Below are positions 13,776-25,165 of a stretch of 64,000 nt of DNA, piece after piece. Below the pieces are notes generated by a model. The model was given only the letters and a program-made list of their open reading frames with translations. It did not search any database and had not been told where the DNA came from. Positions within the stretch are counted from its first letter, which is position 1. Each line of letters begins with the position of its first letter. The stretch is from Rhyzopertha dominica. Taxonomy: Eukaryota > Arthropoda > Insecta > Coleoptera > Bostrichidae. The position numbers and the translations under genes were made by a program. The stretch spans positions 32,730,942 to 32,794,941 of the forward strand of contig QCXZ01000001.1 in assembly GCA_025024175.1 (NCBI GenBank), given 5' to 3'.

Positions 13776-14270
13776 ACACAGGACTGTATGCCAGAAAACG
13801 TGCCAGACAATATAAACTTTAAGAGCAAAGCACATTTTGAAAATAAAATTTTGGTTTGGATGGTGATTTGCAGCAAATGAATTTCTGATGCTCTTGTAAC
13901 AAGGAACTCTTCTGGGCCTGCCATCAACGCGAATGTTTGGCGATTGTAAAAAAATATTATTCATAAGTTTCAATAACTACGTTTTTGGCCTGATCTAGCA
14001 AGTTCCCATTACGCTAAAACTACGCACGAATGGTTAAAGCAAAATAATATCAATTTGGTGGACAAAGAGTGTAATCCTCCACAAACATACAAAAGCCCGC
14101 TTAACTGAAGATTTTTGGGGTATGTTCTCTAATCTTGGCTGGAAGGGAAAATCAGAAAATCAATTGTAAAGAAAAGTAGAAAAAAGATTAAAGAAATTGA
14201 TTTATCACTTGTCCAGAACATGATGCGTAAAGTTAGAAGTAAGCTGCGAAAAATCGAATAAAATAGCCAG
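13244..14270 (+). pseudogene. Tc1-like transposase pseudogene
   Basis: Translation across frames gives a colinear Tc1/mariner-superfamily transposase. The N-terminal region (13,244-13,546) ends in a lysine run. The first catalytic block reads VMDDE at about 13,712-13,726. It is followed, after a microsatellite, by ENVPDNINFKSKAHFENK and ILVWMVI. The second block reads WPDLASSHYAKTTHEWLKQN, then NINLVDKECNPP, at about 13,993-14,085. The tail IDLSLVQNMMRKVRSKLRKI runs to about 14,260. The WPDLASSHYA block is a strong signature of this transposase group. Stop codons and frameshifts lie between blocks, and the (AT)23 insertion sits just after the first catalytic aspartates, so the gene is dead. 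Total length (about 340 codons) matches an ordinary member. Terminal repeats were not found. Confidence 0.85.
13727..13772. repeat. (AT)23 microsatellite inside the transposase
   Basis: A pure AT run of 46 bases replaces the few codons between the catalytic MDDE block and the downstream F-T residues. It creates artificial IYIYIY frames on the minus strand. Confidence 0.95.
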
Positions 14271-15929
14271 TTGTCAATTTTAAGATTTTTGTACCTTATT
14301 GTTAAGATATCAAAATATTTGCTTCATATAAAAATACCTCTCTTTTATTTTGCAAATACTACAAAAAAAAATACCAGATATTTTTAGCCCACCATTTTAT
14401 GCTCTACTATTTCCTAAGCAAAGATGATTGAGGGAAACAACTGACGAATACCCGCATAAGGATTATACAGACAATACTTGTTTGTATCGGGGTAGCAATA
14501 TTTCACATCCGAGTAAAATTATAAGAAGTAAATATTTGGAAATTTGGTAACCAGCTTATAATAGTTTTCATTGTTGATAATCGAAGCGGAAGATCGCTCT
14601 TTATTGAAACTGCTACAAAACAACGTTGACGTATAATTCAAGAAACGACAATCACTTTTCAAAGAACAGGATAACCTCATGTCATATTTCCACCAAGCGG
14701 GCAAAACAAAAACAAAATACGAACACGGTCTGTGTGAANAAAATATAAACAAAATGGTACCCTACTGGCGGCATGTGGACTTACTTCATGGATGGGTGGC
14801 GGACCAATTTGTGGTGAAGATGGTCTGAAAAAAGTACGTAGATATTGTTTGCGAACTGTTACAGAAGGACCATGTTTGTATTCTGTCTGTTTGGTTGAAA
14901 TTCGGCATTACATTATGGCATTTTATGCAGATTATTTGTCTACAGACAACACTACATCCAAATGCATCTGTCGTTGGGATCAATTTAAAATGAAAGCAAT
15001 TAAACCAGACAGCCTGAAAANGTAAACGAGGAATGACAACTAGATTAACATACGAGATGTTTAAAATGTCAGATTTATATTTAAATCTGTAGTGAATATG
15101 CTCACTAGAATAGAAGCTTAACTTAAAAAAATGTATCACTTAACATCCAGTTGCATTTGAATAGTTTAATTTTTAAATACGTAAGAACAGGTCGGACTTC
15201 CTAGAACTAGGTAACCAAAAAATAGACAATTTATCATTATGATTTGTAAAGAATCTTGCAATTGACAAAATTATACTAGTTATTGGTAAATTTCGATTGA
15301 GTTATAAATATTAACACATGATACCTAAATAGTATGAATCTAATATTTCATAACACACAACACATATATGTACATATGGACATACCATAACATTATTGAA
15401 AACAAAATCGTTTCTTAGCAGGTTGACAAATTTTGACACTGACCTTAGATTTTTTAATATTTTGACTTTTCATGTGTTATCGTTTAGATGTAGTCATTAT
15501 AACAACCATAAATTGTACAACTCACTTAGTTGGCACCTTAATTAGCCCTCCACAGCGACTAACCCCTTAACATATTAATAATTACATAACTCGAGTTTCA
15601 TATTAATTTGACAGTTAAATGATAACGGCTAAAGAAAAAAAATAGGAATAATTATAGTTGCTCACAAGTCACAAGCAGCTATGTTTGTCAACGTAATGTG
15701 CACCAGTTCATGAGAAATATAAATAAAAACTCGACACTGTCCTCGGAGACGTTGCAAAATATATATATTAAAAAAGGAAAAACAGTACACACGACGCTCT
15801 GACAAGACAAAGGAAAATCATCTTATTACGCATCGACAAATGTAGCAGGTAAGTAGGCACCAAAACAACACATAATGTAATGTTTGTATGAGGAGGAATA
15901 CAAAAAATTAATGCAGTTGTATCAGCTAT
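14271..15929. other. No gene recognised
   Basis: Overlapping short frames at 14,519-15,139 lie on both strands and contain N bases. The plus one (14,792-15,025) is cysteine-rich but matches nothing I know. The rest is AT-rich and featureless. Confidence 0.35.
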
Positions 15930-16380
15930 CATGTTTAATTTCTCGGGAAGCCACATATATGTAAAGTACGAACTTCCGAGCCAATTTTGTTCGAATAATC
16001 ATCCGCGGCGCTTGATATTTGACCGGCACCGTACACTTTTTAATACCGTCGACGAGATATTTAAACTACCTGATTCCCTGTTTATCGCACGTGTAAATCC
16101 AGCCCTCCCCTCCGAACTGTACACGTGTGATCAAGATAAATGAAGCAGTAAAAGTCCGCAGATTAACATACCTGTGTATGTGTTGTGTTCGATATTTCGC
16201 AGCACTCCCCGAGACAAGTTCCGCCATAAAAAGGCACGACCAACGCGGCACAAGCCATTCCGCCACGAGTTATGGGCATAAATCGCCAGACGGAGTTTAA
16301 TTACCTTTTGGAAATCATGATGAGGGCTAATAAAGCAGGCCATGGAGATCGTTCGCGCGGAAAGGGGGTTATTTAAAAAT
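15930..16380. other. GC-richer island, function unknown
   Basis: A GC-richer block with short overlapping frames on both strands, none convincing. It contains ATTA-type cores (GTTTAATTACC, GGGCTAATAAAG) in its second half. A regulatory role is possible but is inference. Confidence 0.3.
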
Positions 16381-17904
16381 TCCTGAAATGAAGAGTCGTC
16401 GTAAACTCACTTATGAGANACGATCTCGNGAGCTGTAACCTGAAAATATTCAGTTTTCACATACCTCCACAAATTATTAATTTTGTTATGGAACTTCACC
16501 ATTCGCATTTAAATACACTAACAGTTCGGTGGACTACTTTTTCATTATGAAATTTGCTTTGAGGTGCCAATTTTTACCACTCTCTGCCTAGTGTATATTT
16601 TTCCAACTACACACACCCAGTGCTTGTGTGATACGCAGAGTAAGAAGAAAGAAAGGAATTATTTAGTTCTTTCTTTATTTCGTTAACAAATTGGTGAGAT
16701 CTAAATATCAAGAGGCCTGATATTTCCCATGAAAAGAACAGATAGAAAGCGTTGTAGGGGATATCATGAATTAATATAGCATTTTCCCGATGATTTTATA
16801 AATTTCGCTATGTTGAAACTTTGCACAACAACCACAAGTAGTATTACTTCAAAATTAATACATCAACATAAATCTGTAAGCTATTTCCTTCTAACCGCAG
16901 TATAATCAGAGCATTAATTATTGTTATTAGTATCTAAAACATTATAGCTATAGTCCAAAGAATGAACAGTCAATAGATCTCATACAAAATCCAATCACTT
17001 AAACCTACAAGAACTGTCCCACAAATGGAGTTTATATTTTCGCATATTTCGTAAGAGATTTGAGTTTTTATTAGAGGAATAAATGCAGAATTTGCTGGCT
17101 AAACAAAATTATCTCGGTAGAGCAATATGGCTTTACGAAACAAACTAGCACTCCGGACCTATGTAGAGAATATATGTGTTACATAGTGAAAGCCTTTTAA
17201 AAAAACATCATTATGTGTTATGTTGAACTGTATGACTTATTCAAACTCCATATCACATAATATCTTCCTTCAGGAAGCCGAACGTTATGCTTTAGAGGTA
17301 CCTAACAAATCAAGCATAATAGTAACATTAGTACGGCACTAAATATATATTACAAAGCACGCATTATCATCCTTTATGTTAAGGCCCTACCTTCAAACTT
17401 GAATACTTTACACATTCTACTGCCACTTATGATAGAAGTGTTCAAACAACTCTCGTTAGTCAAGAAAAAAGAAGAAGCAACGTTTCACCAAATTTGATGA
17501 AACGAAATCAAGGAAAAACTGTAACTATCCAGCTACCATTTGACGTATTTGAAAAACCATCTCTGAAAGAAGCCCCTCATAATTCTATTATATTTAAGTG
17601 ACAATGTCGTTTGTTAGCAGGCTATCCGTCTACATATACAGCAAACCACTACGTTTATTCCTTAATTAAAATGTACAGAAAAGAGATTTATTAAGCCGGG
17701 AGTCAAGCTTGCTTTATCAAACTGGTTGGTGTTCTACCCTCAATTTTTGAGCAAAGAGCGCTCACACCTTGGCTCACACATTTTACATCTTTTGCTTAAA
17801 ACATTGAAATGTGCGGAGACTGATGCAACCTGATTAGGCAAATAAAACAAACTTGAAATTGTCAACAACAACNAATCCANGAAATACTTGTCAAAAAATT
17901 GTAC
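16381..17904. other. No gene seen
   Basis: AT-rich DNA with a few ambiguous bases (near 16,420-16,430 and 17,870-17,880). No repeat or coding signal was recognised. Confidence 0.4.
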
Positions 17905-18000
17905 AAGTGCTGCTCCATATAATCTTGGCCTAAGCAATACTACGGCCCNGTTGCACAAACATGNANCAAAGATCCGAGTTTAATCCGCGGTCGTTGCTAT
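17905..18000. repeat. Dispersed repeat, copy 1
   Basis: This block contains CTCCATATAATCTTGG, then a TTGCACAA/ACATG block, then TTTAATCCGCGGTCGTTGCT. The same blocks in the same order occur at 28,135-28,260. The two copies therefore belong to one repeat family of unknown type. Copy 1 sits about 180 bp upstream of a mariner pseudogene. Confidence 0.6.
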
Positions 18001-18177
18001 AGCAACACCAATCAGAACACCGGATTCGTGACGTTGCCTAGCAACCGGGCCTAAGTGTTACCTTGTAACATATGACATTGCCATCGTAAAGTTTGACACT
18101 TTTTTGCCCATTCGTACTTCGAATAGTTTAGCACTGTTTGTGTTGCTATAGCGACCTAAAAAATCTCAGCCAAGAAA

Positions 18178-19025
18178 TGGAATTACCTCAAGAGCACTTT
18201 CGCGTGATTTCACAACTTTCGGCGTAGGCTATATAAAGAAAACAGTGCACCGATGAGCTTAATTCTTTATATGGCGACGAGGCACCATCCTATAGCAGAG
18301 TGAAAAACTGGTATAACGAATTCAATCATGGCCGTGCTTCGCTCTCCGACGAATTTTGTGAATGTCGTCAAAAATCAGTTACTGTGCCAAAAAAAAACAT
18401 TGATCCTTTAATAAAACTAATAAAGCTTGATCGGTAAGTGACATACTGTGAGATTCAGGCACTGTTGGGTTTTAGTATGAGAAGAATGCACACGATCTTA
18501 TATTTCACTTAGTTAAGAAAGAAATTCGTTGGATCCTGCCTAATTTGAAGAAAGCTTAAAAAAACTTCAAACAATATAATCGTTGAGCTTTTAATTATCT
18601 ACACACGTGAAGAATCATGGATCAATGCTTGTGAGTCTGATGATGGTGAACCAAATCCAACAAGTTGTAACATGGTAACAGTGCCATTACAGCGACCTGG
18701 AACGATCAACTCTGAATGATACAAAACCATTGTTTGCCGGAAGTGTTCGATGAAATAATGAAAATAGGCACGCACCTTTTGATAAATCTTCGTCAATACA
18801 ATGCCAGCTCTCACACGTCTCGCCAAACAGCTCACTAGTTGAGCACTCAAACCATCGTATTAATGGGTCGTCCGCCATATAACCCTGATTTGACAATTCA
18901 ATTTTTTCCCACATGTCAAAGACAAACCGCGAAGCCAATTATTTTCGACGCCCGAAGAAGCAGTTAATCCATTCAAAGACCACCTTTTAAAAAAGTCCCA
19001 AAAACATTTGAAAAACATTTTTGGT
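18178..19025 (+). pseudogene. Mariner transposase pseudogene
   Basis: The reading starts at the ATG of MELPQEHFRVIS and continues through YGDEAPSYSRVKNWYNEFNH and GRASLSDEF, the mariner helix-turn-helix region. It then gives VTYCEIQALLGFSMRRMHTI. The first catalytic block is damaged (REESWINA where intact relatives read GDESWIY). The next blocks are GEPNPT, then VPLQRPGTINSE. The final part reads PPYNPDLT, then FFPHVKDK, then STPEEAVNPFKDHLLKKSQK. These are mariner blocks in correct order, but with frameshifts, stops and an internal loss of about 30-40 codons after GEPNPT. The DD34D signature region is changed in this copy (PPYNPDLT followed by a stop where PPYSPDLAPND is usual). It cannot make an active enzyme. 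Terminal repeats were not identified. Confidence 0.85.
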
Positions 19026-20559
19026 TAGGTAGGTTAGGTATCAATCAATGATTATCAACTATAAATGACCACGAAGCCAGAAAGCTGAAATTCTTAGACC
19101 GAAAGTTCTAATTTAAGAACTACTATAAAACATTCTAAACTCAAATTCCAGCGTTCCTTTTTTTGCTTAGAACAACTGACAAAGTCTGCAAGCTTTAATC
19201 AAAGACTGCAAAAATTAAATTATACCAGAAGATTTTTCTTTTCAAGTACGGCATAATAAGATTTTAGTGTGCCAAGCACCAAGGTGGAAAAACGTAATTG
19301 ACAACACTTTTAGAATATACGATTTGAAACTTTATAGTAAGCAGCTTCTTTATGATCGATCACGTAATTCCATTAAAACGACTAATAAGAACAATTGATG
19401 TTATCGTTATCGTGAAAGCCAGATCCAGTTCTGAGAAAATGCACTATGTGCAGTAAATGAAAAATTTCAAGTAAGTTCACGCTCTCTCGTACTTTAATTC
19501 TCCCTCTGTCAGTTAGTTACGTCACGTATATATATGCACCGTATCACAAAAAATACTTCCTCCTCGTGACACTATTAATGGTAGAACATCCAAAAGCTCA
19601 TCAGAAGCATCTTCCCTCACAACAGTATGATAAGAAGATACGTAATAATTTTTCGTAGGCATGACACGTTTTGTTTATTGAATGATGACTATCAGATGGA
19701 AACAAGAACTTTCAATGAAAGTGTATTGTGTATTAATATAATAGAAGTTTTTTCATAGATAAGTGAATGTCTTTATATGTATAGATATAAGACAACTATA
19801 AGTAACTTATTTTTTTTTCTTTAGGAAGTATCAGTGGTAAGTAACACGTTAGGACGTGGAATACCATGAATTACAAAAAAAATCCTTAAGATGTTTCTCG
19901 CGTTAAGTTGTGTCACATTCTATTTTCCTGACCTGAAGATGCTCCTTATAAGAGCGGGCGAAACATCGATCCTATTTCCCAAACGTACGCAGTTTATCCC
20001 AAAAAGACCAAGATTTGTTTTAACCTATATTTGTTAATTCCTTTGAACAAAAGTAGGAATTATAAGGAACCAATATGTGACAGGTGCAGCGCTATATATT
20101 AAAATTATGTCGTGAGCACTATTTGACAATTGAATGTTATAGAAAATACTCGCTTCTTGATGAACACGTTTATCTAAAACTGAGCTAGAATAACAAGCTT
20201 TATGACACTTATTAATTTAAAAACAGTTCGAGTTCACTGAATGTTGTTGCTTTAGCCCAATATGTAACCTCCACACAAGAAATGTTATTTTTGCGACATC
20301 TCGCTAACTGCTTTCCTTTTTTTTCAACAACCCTCTTCAGATCCTGCTAGTAAGCCCAACGCAACAATAATCTCATTACGAAACATGCGCTCTTCGAACA
20401 ACATGCAACAAATTAAAAGCTCAGCGTTTCGGTCAATTTCTGTGAGGCTAACGAAAGCTGGCATCACAATGACCGTGCAATTCATTCAACAATCCTGCAT
20501 CATGAATAAGAACGAGCTGAGCCGCTGCTCAAAAGATACACAATCGCAACGCGGAGGCC
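19026..20559. other. No gene; one repeat-tail motif
   Basis: AT-rich DNA. A TTAGGTAGGTTAGGTA stretch follows the mariner but is too short to be telomeric. A CTGAAGA-hairpin-CGAAAC motif lies at 19,932-19,968. Confidence 0.4.
19932..19968 (+). repeat. CTGAnGA-hairpin-CGAAAC motif
   Basis: CCTGAAGAT is followed by a GCTC/GAGC stem with a 7-base loop, then GGGCGAAACATCG. It is organised like the motif at 3,580-3,611 and is probably the tail of a dispersed element. The element itself was not recognised. Confidence 0.35.
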
Positions 20560-21115
20560 CATTGCCAAATTAACATACTCGTAAGTGTGCTACAAGCAGA
20601 TCCAGTTGTGCACAATTCCTGCAAGAGAGCGAGAGCTGTTCAAAAAAAAACCTCCCCTATGGCCAATCTCCCGGTTTATCGACTTATGTACACACATATC
20701 TGGCTCTTAAAACTCAGGTGAGGTTAAGCTATACACAGGGCACACACACACACACATACCGAGGCATGTTGCACGGTCCTGCACTTGCCAGCTCATGCGA
20801 GATACATGATGGAAGTCTTGACGTCCACTTGTGATGTCGATTATTTACGAAGGGGGAAGACCTCGATTCTGGCAGTGTCTCCTCAAGAGGTACACGGCGG
20901 TGTTTACATTGTGCTGCTCCGAACGATTAGTCTGTGTCCGGCAGAAAATAATGCAGAGCTAAATTCGTTGTCGAAATTAACTCAAGTGAAGTCTGAAGAC
21001 GACAGAGCATGTCACATCGAGTCTATTATCAAATTATTTTGTACGGAGAAACCGTTTAACAAATGTTACTGTAAGATTTTACTACCCACTAGTTGCAAAT
21101 ATCTATTGTAGTTTA
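20560..21115. other. GC-richer island with a 108-codon open frame
   Basis: The first half has a (CA)n run at 20,741-20,756 and no frame. From the ATG pair near 20,806 to the stop at 21,111 the plus strand is open, with residues such as SPQEVHGGVYIVLLRTISL. The codon choice is mixed and I recognise no domain. It could be an exon or chance; neither splice signals nor a family match settle it. Confidence 0.25.
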
Positions 21116-22634
21116 TGAATGAACTAGAAGTTGCCACCGGATTAGCTTTGCAATTCTGGAGTTGAAAAGTTGAACCCGAATTCACACCGGCTACACCACC
21201 TATTCACAAACATTCGTTCTTTATTAAATAACCAAGTGAGACGGGCTTCAGCTTACTCTAATAGGTTACAGGTTTAGAATTCAAAGAAGCATGATTAAGA
21301 ATGTTACGAATATTACCTAAGCCGTATTCCATGTGACACAGGCTTAAAGTTTACATTAAAACAAAATCAAGTGGAAATGTCATCACAGAAATGAAAAATC
21401 GAAGATTGGACTGGCGGCAAAAAAGCACTGTCTTGTTCCGTTTTACCACTATACGTTATAGAGGTTATGTAGTTATTGCTAATGTAGTTGTGGGACGTTC
21501 AATAAACATAATCAAAAAACTGTATGGTGTAGAACCATTTCACTTCAAATAGGACCATTTAACAAATAAAATGGAACTTAATTTAAGTTCATCTAGGTAG
21601 GTAGGAAGTAATGCATCTGACAATAATTGGATAAAGAACAAAAAGTTCCGCGAGTTTTTAGAAGCAAAGAATGGTTTTGTTATAAAGACTAACTATTCTT
21701 ATTATTAAATATGAAAAGGAAAATCTGATAAGATTAGTATATTACTTAATCAAATGGAGCATCCAGCAATGGACATATATACAATAAACAAAGTATCGAC
21801 GTGACAAAATTAAGACCTGATCGATGTAGTCAAAAATAGATTAGTTATACAGTTCATGAAAAAAAATCTCTTCGCTTTTTTCAAGACCAGAACACAGATT
21901 GCGACAGGTAGATACCTGAAGCTTGAAAAGATATGAGATCTTTGCAGAGTAATTGAAGCTAGTAATCAATAAACGGAACGGGCATTGGACTGATCAATAA
22001 TGGTAAGATGAGTTCTACAATAAGAAGGAAGCTAGGGTTCGTGAAGAATTTAAAATTATTCTGCATCAAGCCAAGATTAGTCACAACAAGATTTGAAGGT
22101 TTGATAGCACATTCGTACAAGACTGAATACAATAGTAAATAAGCTAGCAANCATAACCTTAATAGTTTTTCGGTTTAGGTTAAACGATTTTTCTTTCGAA
22201 GCGGTTTNAATNGAAATGTTAAANACTAAAGCAATTGAAGGCTCAACAGGGGTAAAACTTATGACATGACAACAGATATGGACGAGAAATATTAATAATT
22301 ACTGATCGGCAACCNTTAGTATGANTAAGAAAGCCACCAAAATTACAAAGAATGATTCCTCAATTAATGATATCCTACCAAGAAATAGTGGTATACATTA
22401 CTGAAGGTATAATTAACCATCTCAAGAAAATAATAGATCCTGGCTATATTTGCCAAAATTTATGTAACAAGAATGGGTGGCAGATATAAACGACTGACGT
22501 CAAATCAGAAGCTACAGTCTTTTAGAATCATATAGGTAGAAGAACTCACTTGAAATAGACTGCAAGAATTATAGTACAGTTTACCTTATCATCACGATTT
22601 ATAATTTTTTAATTTGAAAGCAGTACATTTAACA
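21116..22634. other. No gene seen
   Basis: AT-rich DNA with several ambiguous bases between 22,150 and 22,330. No coding or repeat signal was recognised. Confidence 0.4.
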
Positions 22635-23400
22635 CCCTAAAATTACCGATTTTGCCCAAGGAAGAACGCTGAAACAGGCCAATTTTAATTTGACGGGGAC
22701 CAAATTTTATCTTGGTCTAACGTTGTCTGCAGCTCTCTCCAGAGCCATCCATTAAAAAATTTTAATATCATGAGGGGTTACACACCATTTTGAAGTTGCT
22801 TTCTTTGTCTATGAAACCATACATATTTTTTTTCATTTAAACGAATCACGAATTTGCTTACTACGCCTCATTGAAAATTGCGCAAATGTTAATCCGAAAC
22901 CCAAAGTGTTTCAAATTATTTTTGTTTTTTTTTGTATTGATGGACTAAAAATGTTATCTATATACGCGACTAATTATGAAATTTGAGGAAACTTTTAAAA
23001 AACAATATGCAAGAAAAAGTGATGAAGAATCTGGCGTCTCAAAAAGTATTGTTCATTGGATTGTCAAAAACCATAAGTTTCATCCATACACGATGAAATT
23101 TTTACGATATACAAGACGATGATGCAGATCGACGCCGACGTTTACGGTTTTGTGAAAATATTACTCAGCCTTTGATGACCCAGGTTTACATCATAACATT
23201 TTGTCTTTCTGATAAAAGTACGTTTATGTTGAACTATGCAGTTCGTAGGCACATGAAGATGTAAATCTCCAAATAAAACCAACTTTTGTTTTAATAGGAT
23301 GGAGCATATTCCCAGTATCAAGCGCGAGCACTCCGTTTCCTACATATTAGCTTACCCGGACAATAAAGAGGCCGGAGAGGTCCCATCGAATGACCAGTTA
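22635..23400 (+). mobile_element. Degenerate IS630-type transposon, copy B
   Basis: The 5' noncoding part (22,635-22,960) is homologous to 6,273-6,560 of copy A; both open with CCTAAAATNACCGATTTTG. The coding remnant then gives ESGVSKSIVHWIVKNHKFHP followed by YTMKF, a helix-turn-helix tail. Next come QDDDADRRRRF and DDPGLHHNIL, and a changed SDKSTFMLN block. After a deletion it resumes at EDVNLQ and ends near RPERSHRMT, short of the C-terminus. Stops and frameshifts are frequent. The helix-turn-helix tail is better preserved here than in copy A, while the catalytic part is better preserved in A. The two copies together cover most of the element. Confidence 0.8.
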
Positions 23401-23439
23401 CTTCGAAATGAAGTGTCTAACTTGGTAAAAATATTTTTA

Positions 23440-23765
23440 AATACTTAAACTGCAACGACTACATTTGTCAGCCGAGCAGGTGAGAGAAGAGCGGCTTTTT
23501 AATCACTTCAATTTCGCCAATAACTCGTAATGACTCCGGCCAAATCTAATAACCCCGGCGATTGGCTCCGAGAGCAGGGTGGNTATTTTTACAATCCAGT
23601 CATTACGGTATAATGAGGACGACACGAGGGAAAGCGCATTACACACTGCGGTTGATTATACCGACCAGGGAAAAACTCAATAATTACCGCTCCGAATCAG
23701 TGGTCCAACACGTCCGTCCGGCCAATTATGGTGGACGACGACATACCGCTTGATAAAAAGTTAAT
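23440..23765. other. GC-richer island with clustered ATTA cores
   Basis: This GC-richer block has no convincing frame. It carries many homeodomain-type cores: TTTTTAATCAC, CGTAATGAC, CATTACGGTATAATGAG, GCATTACAC, AATAATTACCG and CCAATTATGG. The density suggests a candidate enhancer. No conservation data are available here. Confidence 0.35.
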
Positions 23766-24029
23766 AATAAACGAGGGGACAAGTATTAGTTTTTTGAAAG
23801 TTTGGAAAACTACGAGTATGAATCAATATCAGAGCACAGACTTTTACATTTTCTGCTCATAAAGGATTTTATTGCTACCAGCAACATGGTTTCCGGGATA
23901 AGAATATGTATACAAACATAAGGTAAAATAAGTGGTGGTATATTAAAAAGTTATATCGTTATTAGTTCTTTAATTTCAATGTAAAAGTGGAGAGAATATT
24001 ATTGAACATTGCTGATAAAGAAATGAATT

Positions 24030-24975
24030 TGTGGGTGAGGAAAAAGATGTGGAAGGTGACATCCCCGGAGATGACATAATCGGTCAAATAACAATCAGTA
24101 TAAAAGAAGTGAAATGCGGAAGAGCAGGCGGCCCGGGAAACATACCTGCAGAGTTGATTAATTATGGGAGAAAAGTAGTACAACTAAGAATACAAAATAT
24201 GATGTATTATTATGCATTGAAAAACATACAACACCAAAATAATTGAAGATTTCCTATATTACATTATTATATAAAAAGGGAAACAGAAAAGATCCCAATA
24301 GGAGTTTGAGCGTTACCAGTACCTTGAGTATACTGTGGGGTAAAATTATACAGAAGCGATTGAAGTTGGAAATAAAATATCCGAGGTTCAAAATGGGTTT
24401 ATGCAGGGTAGGTCCTGTATGGACAATCTTTTTACCTTACAGCAACTAAGAAAAAGATCAACAAAGGAGTTGAAGTCCATATCGCTTTCATCAACTATTT
24501 AAAAGCATACGACAATGTTCCAATGAGTAAATTATGGATGGCACTACGACAGTTAGGTATTTCAGAATATCTGTTAAAAGTGATACGGGAACTATATAAC
24601 AACGTATCACATTTTAATGAAATCAGCTATCATCACCTAAAGAAAGAACGAAGGTATTAGGTATTATTAGGTATTTCAGAATATCTGTTAAAAGTGATAC
24701 GGGAACTATATAACAACGTATCACATTTTAAAGAAATCAGCTATCATCACATAAAGAAAGAACGAAGGGTCTAAGGAAGGCAAGGTTGTAGTCTGTCGCC
24801 TCTTCTTTTCAATAGGTATCTATTTAGAAATAGTGCAGAAAATAGCGAAGATCTTGTGTGGGAATGGCATTCCCTGTAAACGGATCCCATTTTTTACACT
24901 TAGTTTTGCCACACAGACGCACAAGATGCATATGACGTGGAATTCATGCTAAAAAGATTGTATCAATAATATAAA
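24030..24975 (+). pseudogene. Non-LTR (LINE) reverse transcriptase pseudogene
   Basis: Conceptual translation follows the reverse transcriptase domain in order. It starts EVKCGRAGGPGNIPAELINY, corresponding to the usual GKAxGxDGIPAE block. It continues ISYITLLYKKGNRKDPN. A block related to SGFRKGRSCMDNIFTLQQL is frameshifted (VGPVWTIFLPYS). Then comes VHIAFINYLKAYDNVPMSKL (usual FIDxEKAYDxVPR), where the catalytic D is N. It continues ALRQLGISEYLLKVIRELYN. After an internal tandem duplication come QGCSLSPLLFN and a damaged active-site block around CHTDAQDAYDVEFMLKRLY, where FADD would be expected. The first ORF and endonuclease are absent. The copy is a 5'-truncated, dead LINE. The clade could not be fixed by eye. 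Confidence 0.85.
24553..24768. repeat. Tandem duplication inside the LINE
   Basis: A unit of about 102 bases (24,553-24,654) is repeated at 24,667-24,768 with a 114-base period. I see only two base differences. The duplicated part encodes the ISEYLLKVIRELYNN segment, so it arose within the dead element and fairly recently. Confidence 0.9.
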
Positions 24976-25165
24976 GAATTCAAATTCTTTGAAAGCTACT
25001 TAATGCACAGAAAACAATGTAGTACAAAAGGGACGTAAAGACGGTACAGCAAGACATGTGTCGCAAGGGTCTATCCTTCAACCATTCCTTTTCCTTAATT
25101 ATATTAATGGTATTAAAACAATTGATACGTCTGAAATGTTTACGCTACATATCCGATAATATATA
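24976..25165 (+). pseudogene. Second, different LINE reverse transcriptase fragment
   Basis: Directly after the first LINE the reading becomes FFESYLMHRKQCSTKGT. This corresponds to the WFxSYLxNRKQ block of Jockey/CR1-like reverse transcriptases. It is followed by VSQGSILQPFLFLNYINGIK (usual [20 protein letters not shown]) and then TSEMFTLHI, where the FTLYADD active site should follow. The first LINE already contained its own equivalent of this region (QGCSLSPLLFN). The two fragments are therefore from different elements joined at about 24,975. The fragment ends by 25,165. Confidence 0.75.

Noticed and set aside
13676..13973. Two minus-strand frames with long IYIYIY stretches
   Set aside because: They are created by the (AT)23 microsatellite inside a plus-strand transposase.
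19024..19042. TTAGG-like repeats resembling the insect telomere
   Set aside because: Only two or three imperfect units, within ordinary internal DNA.
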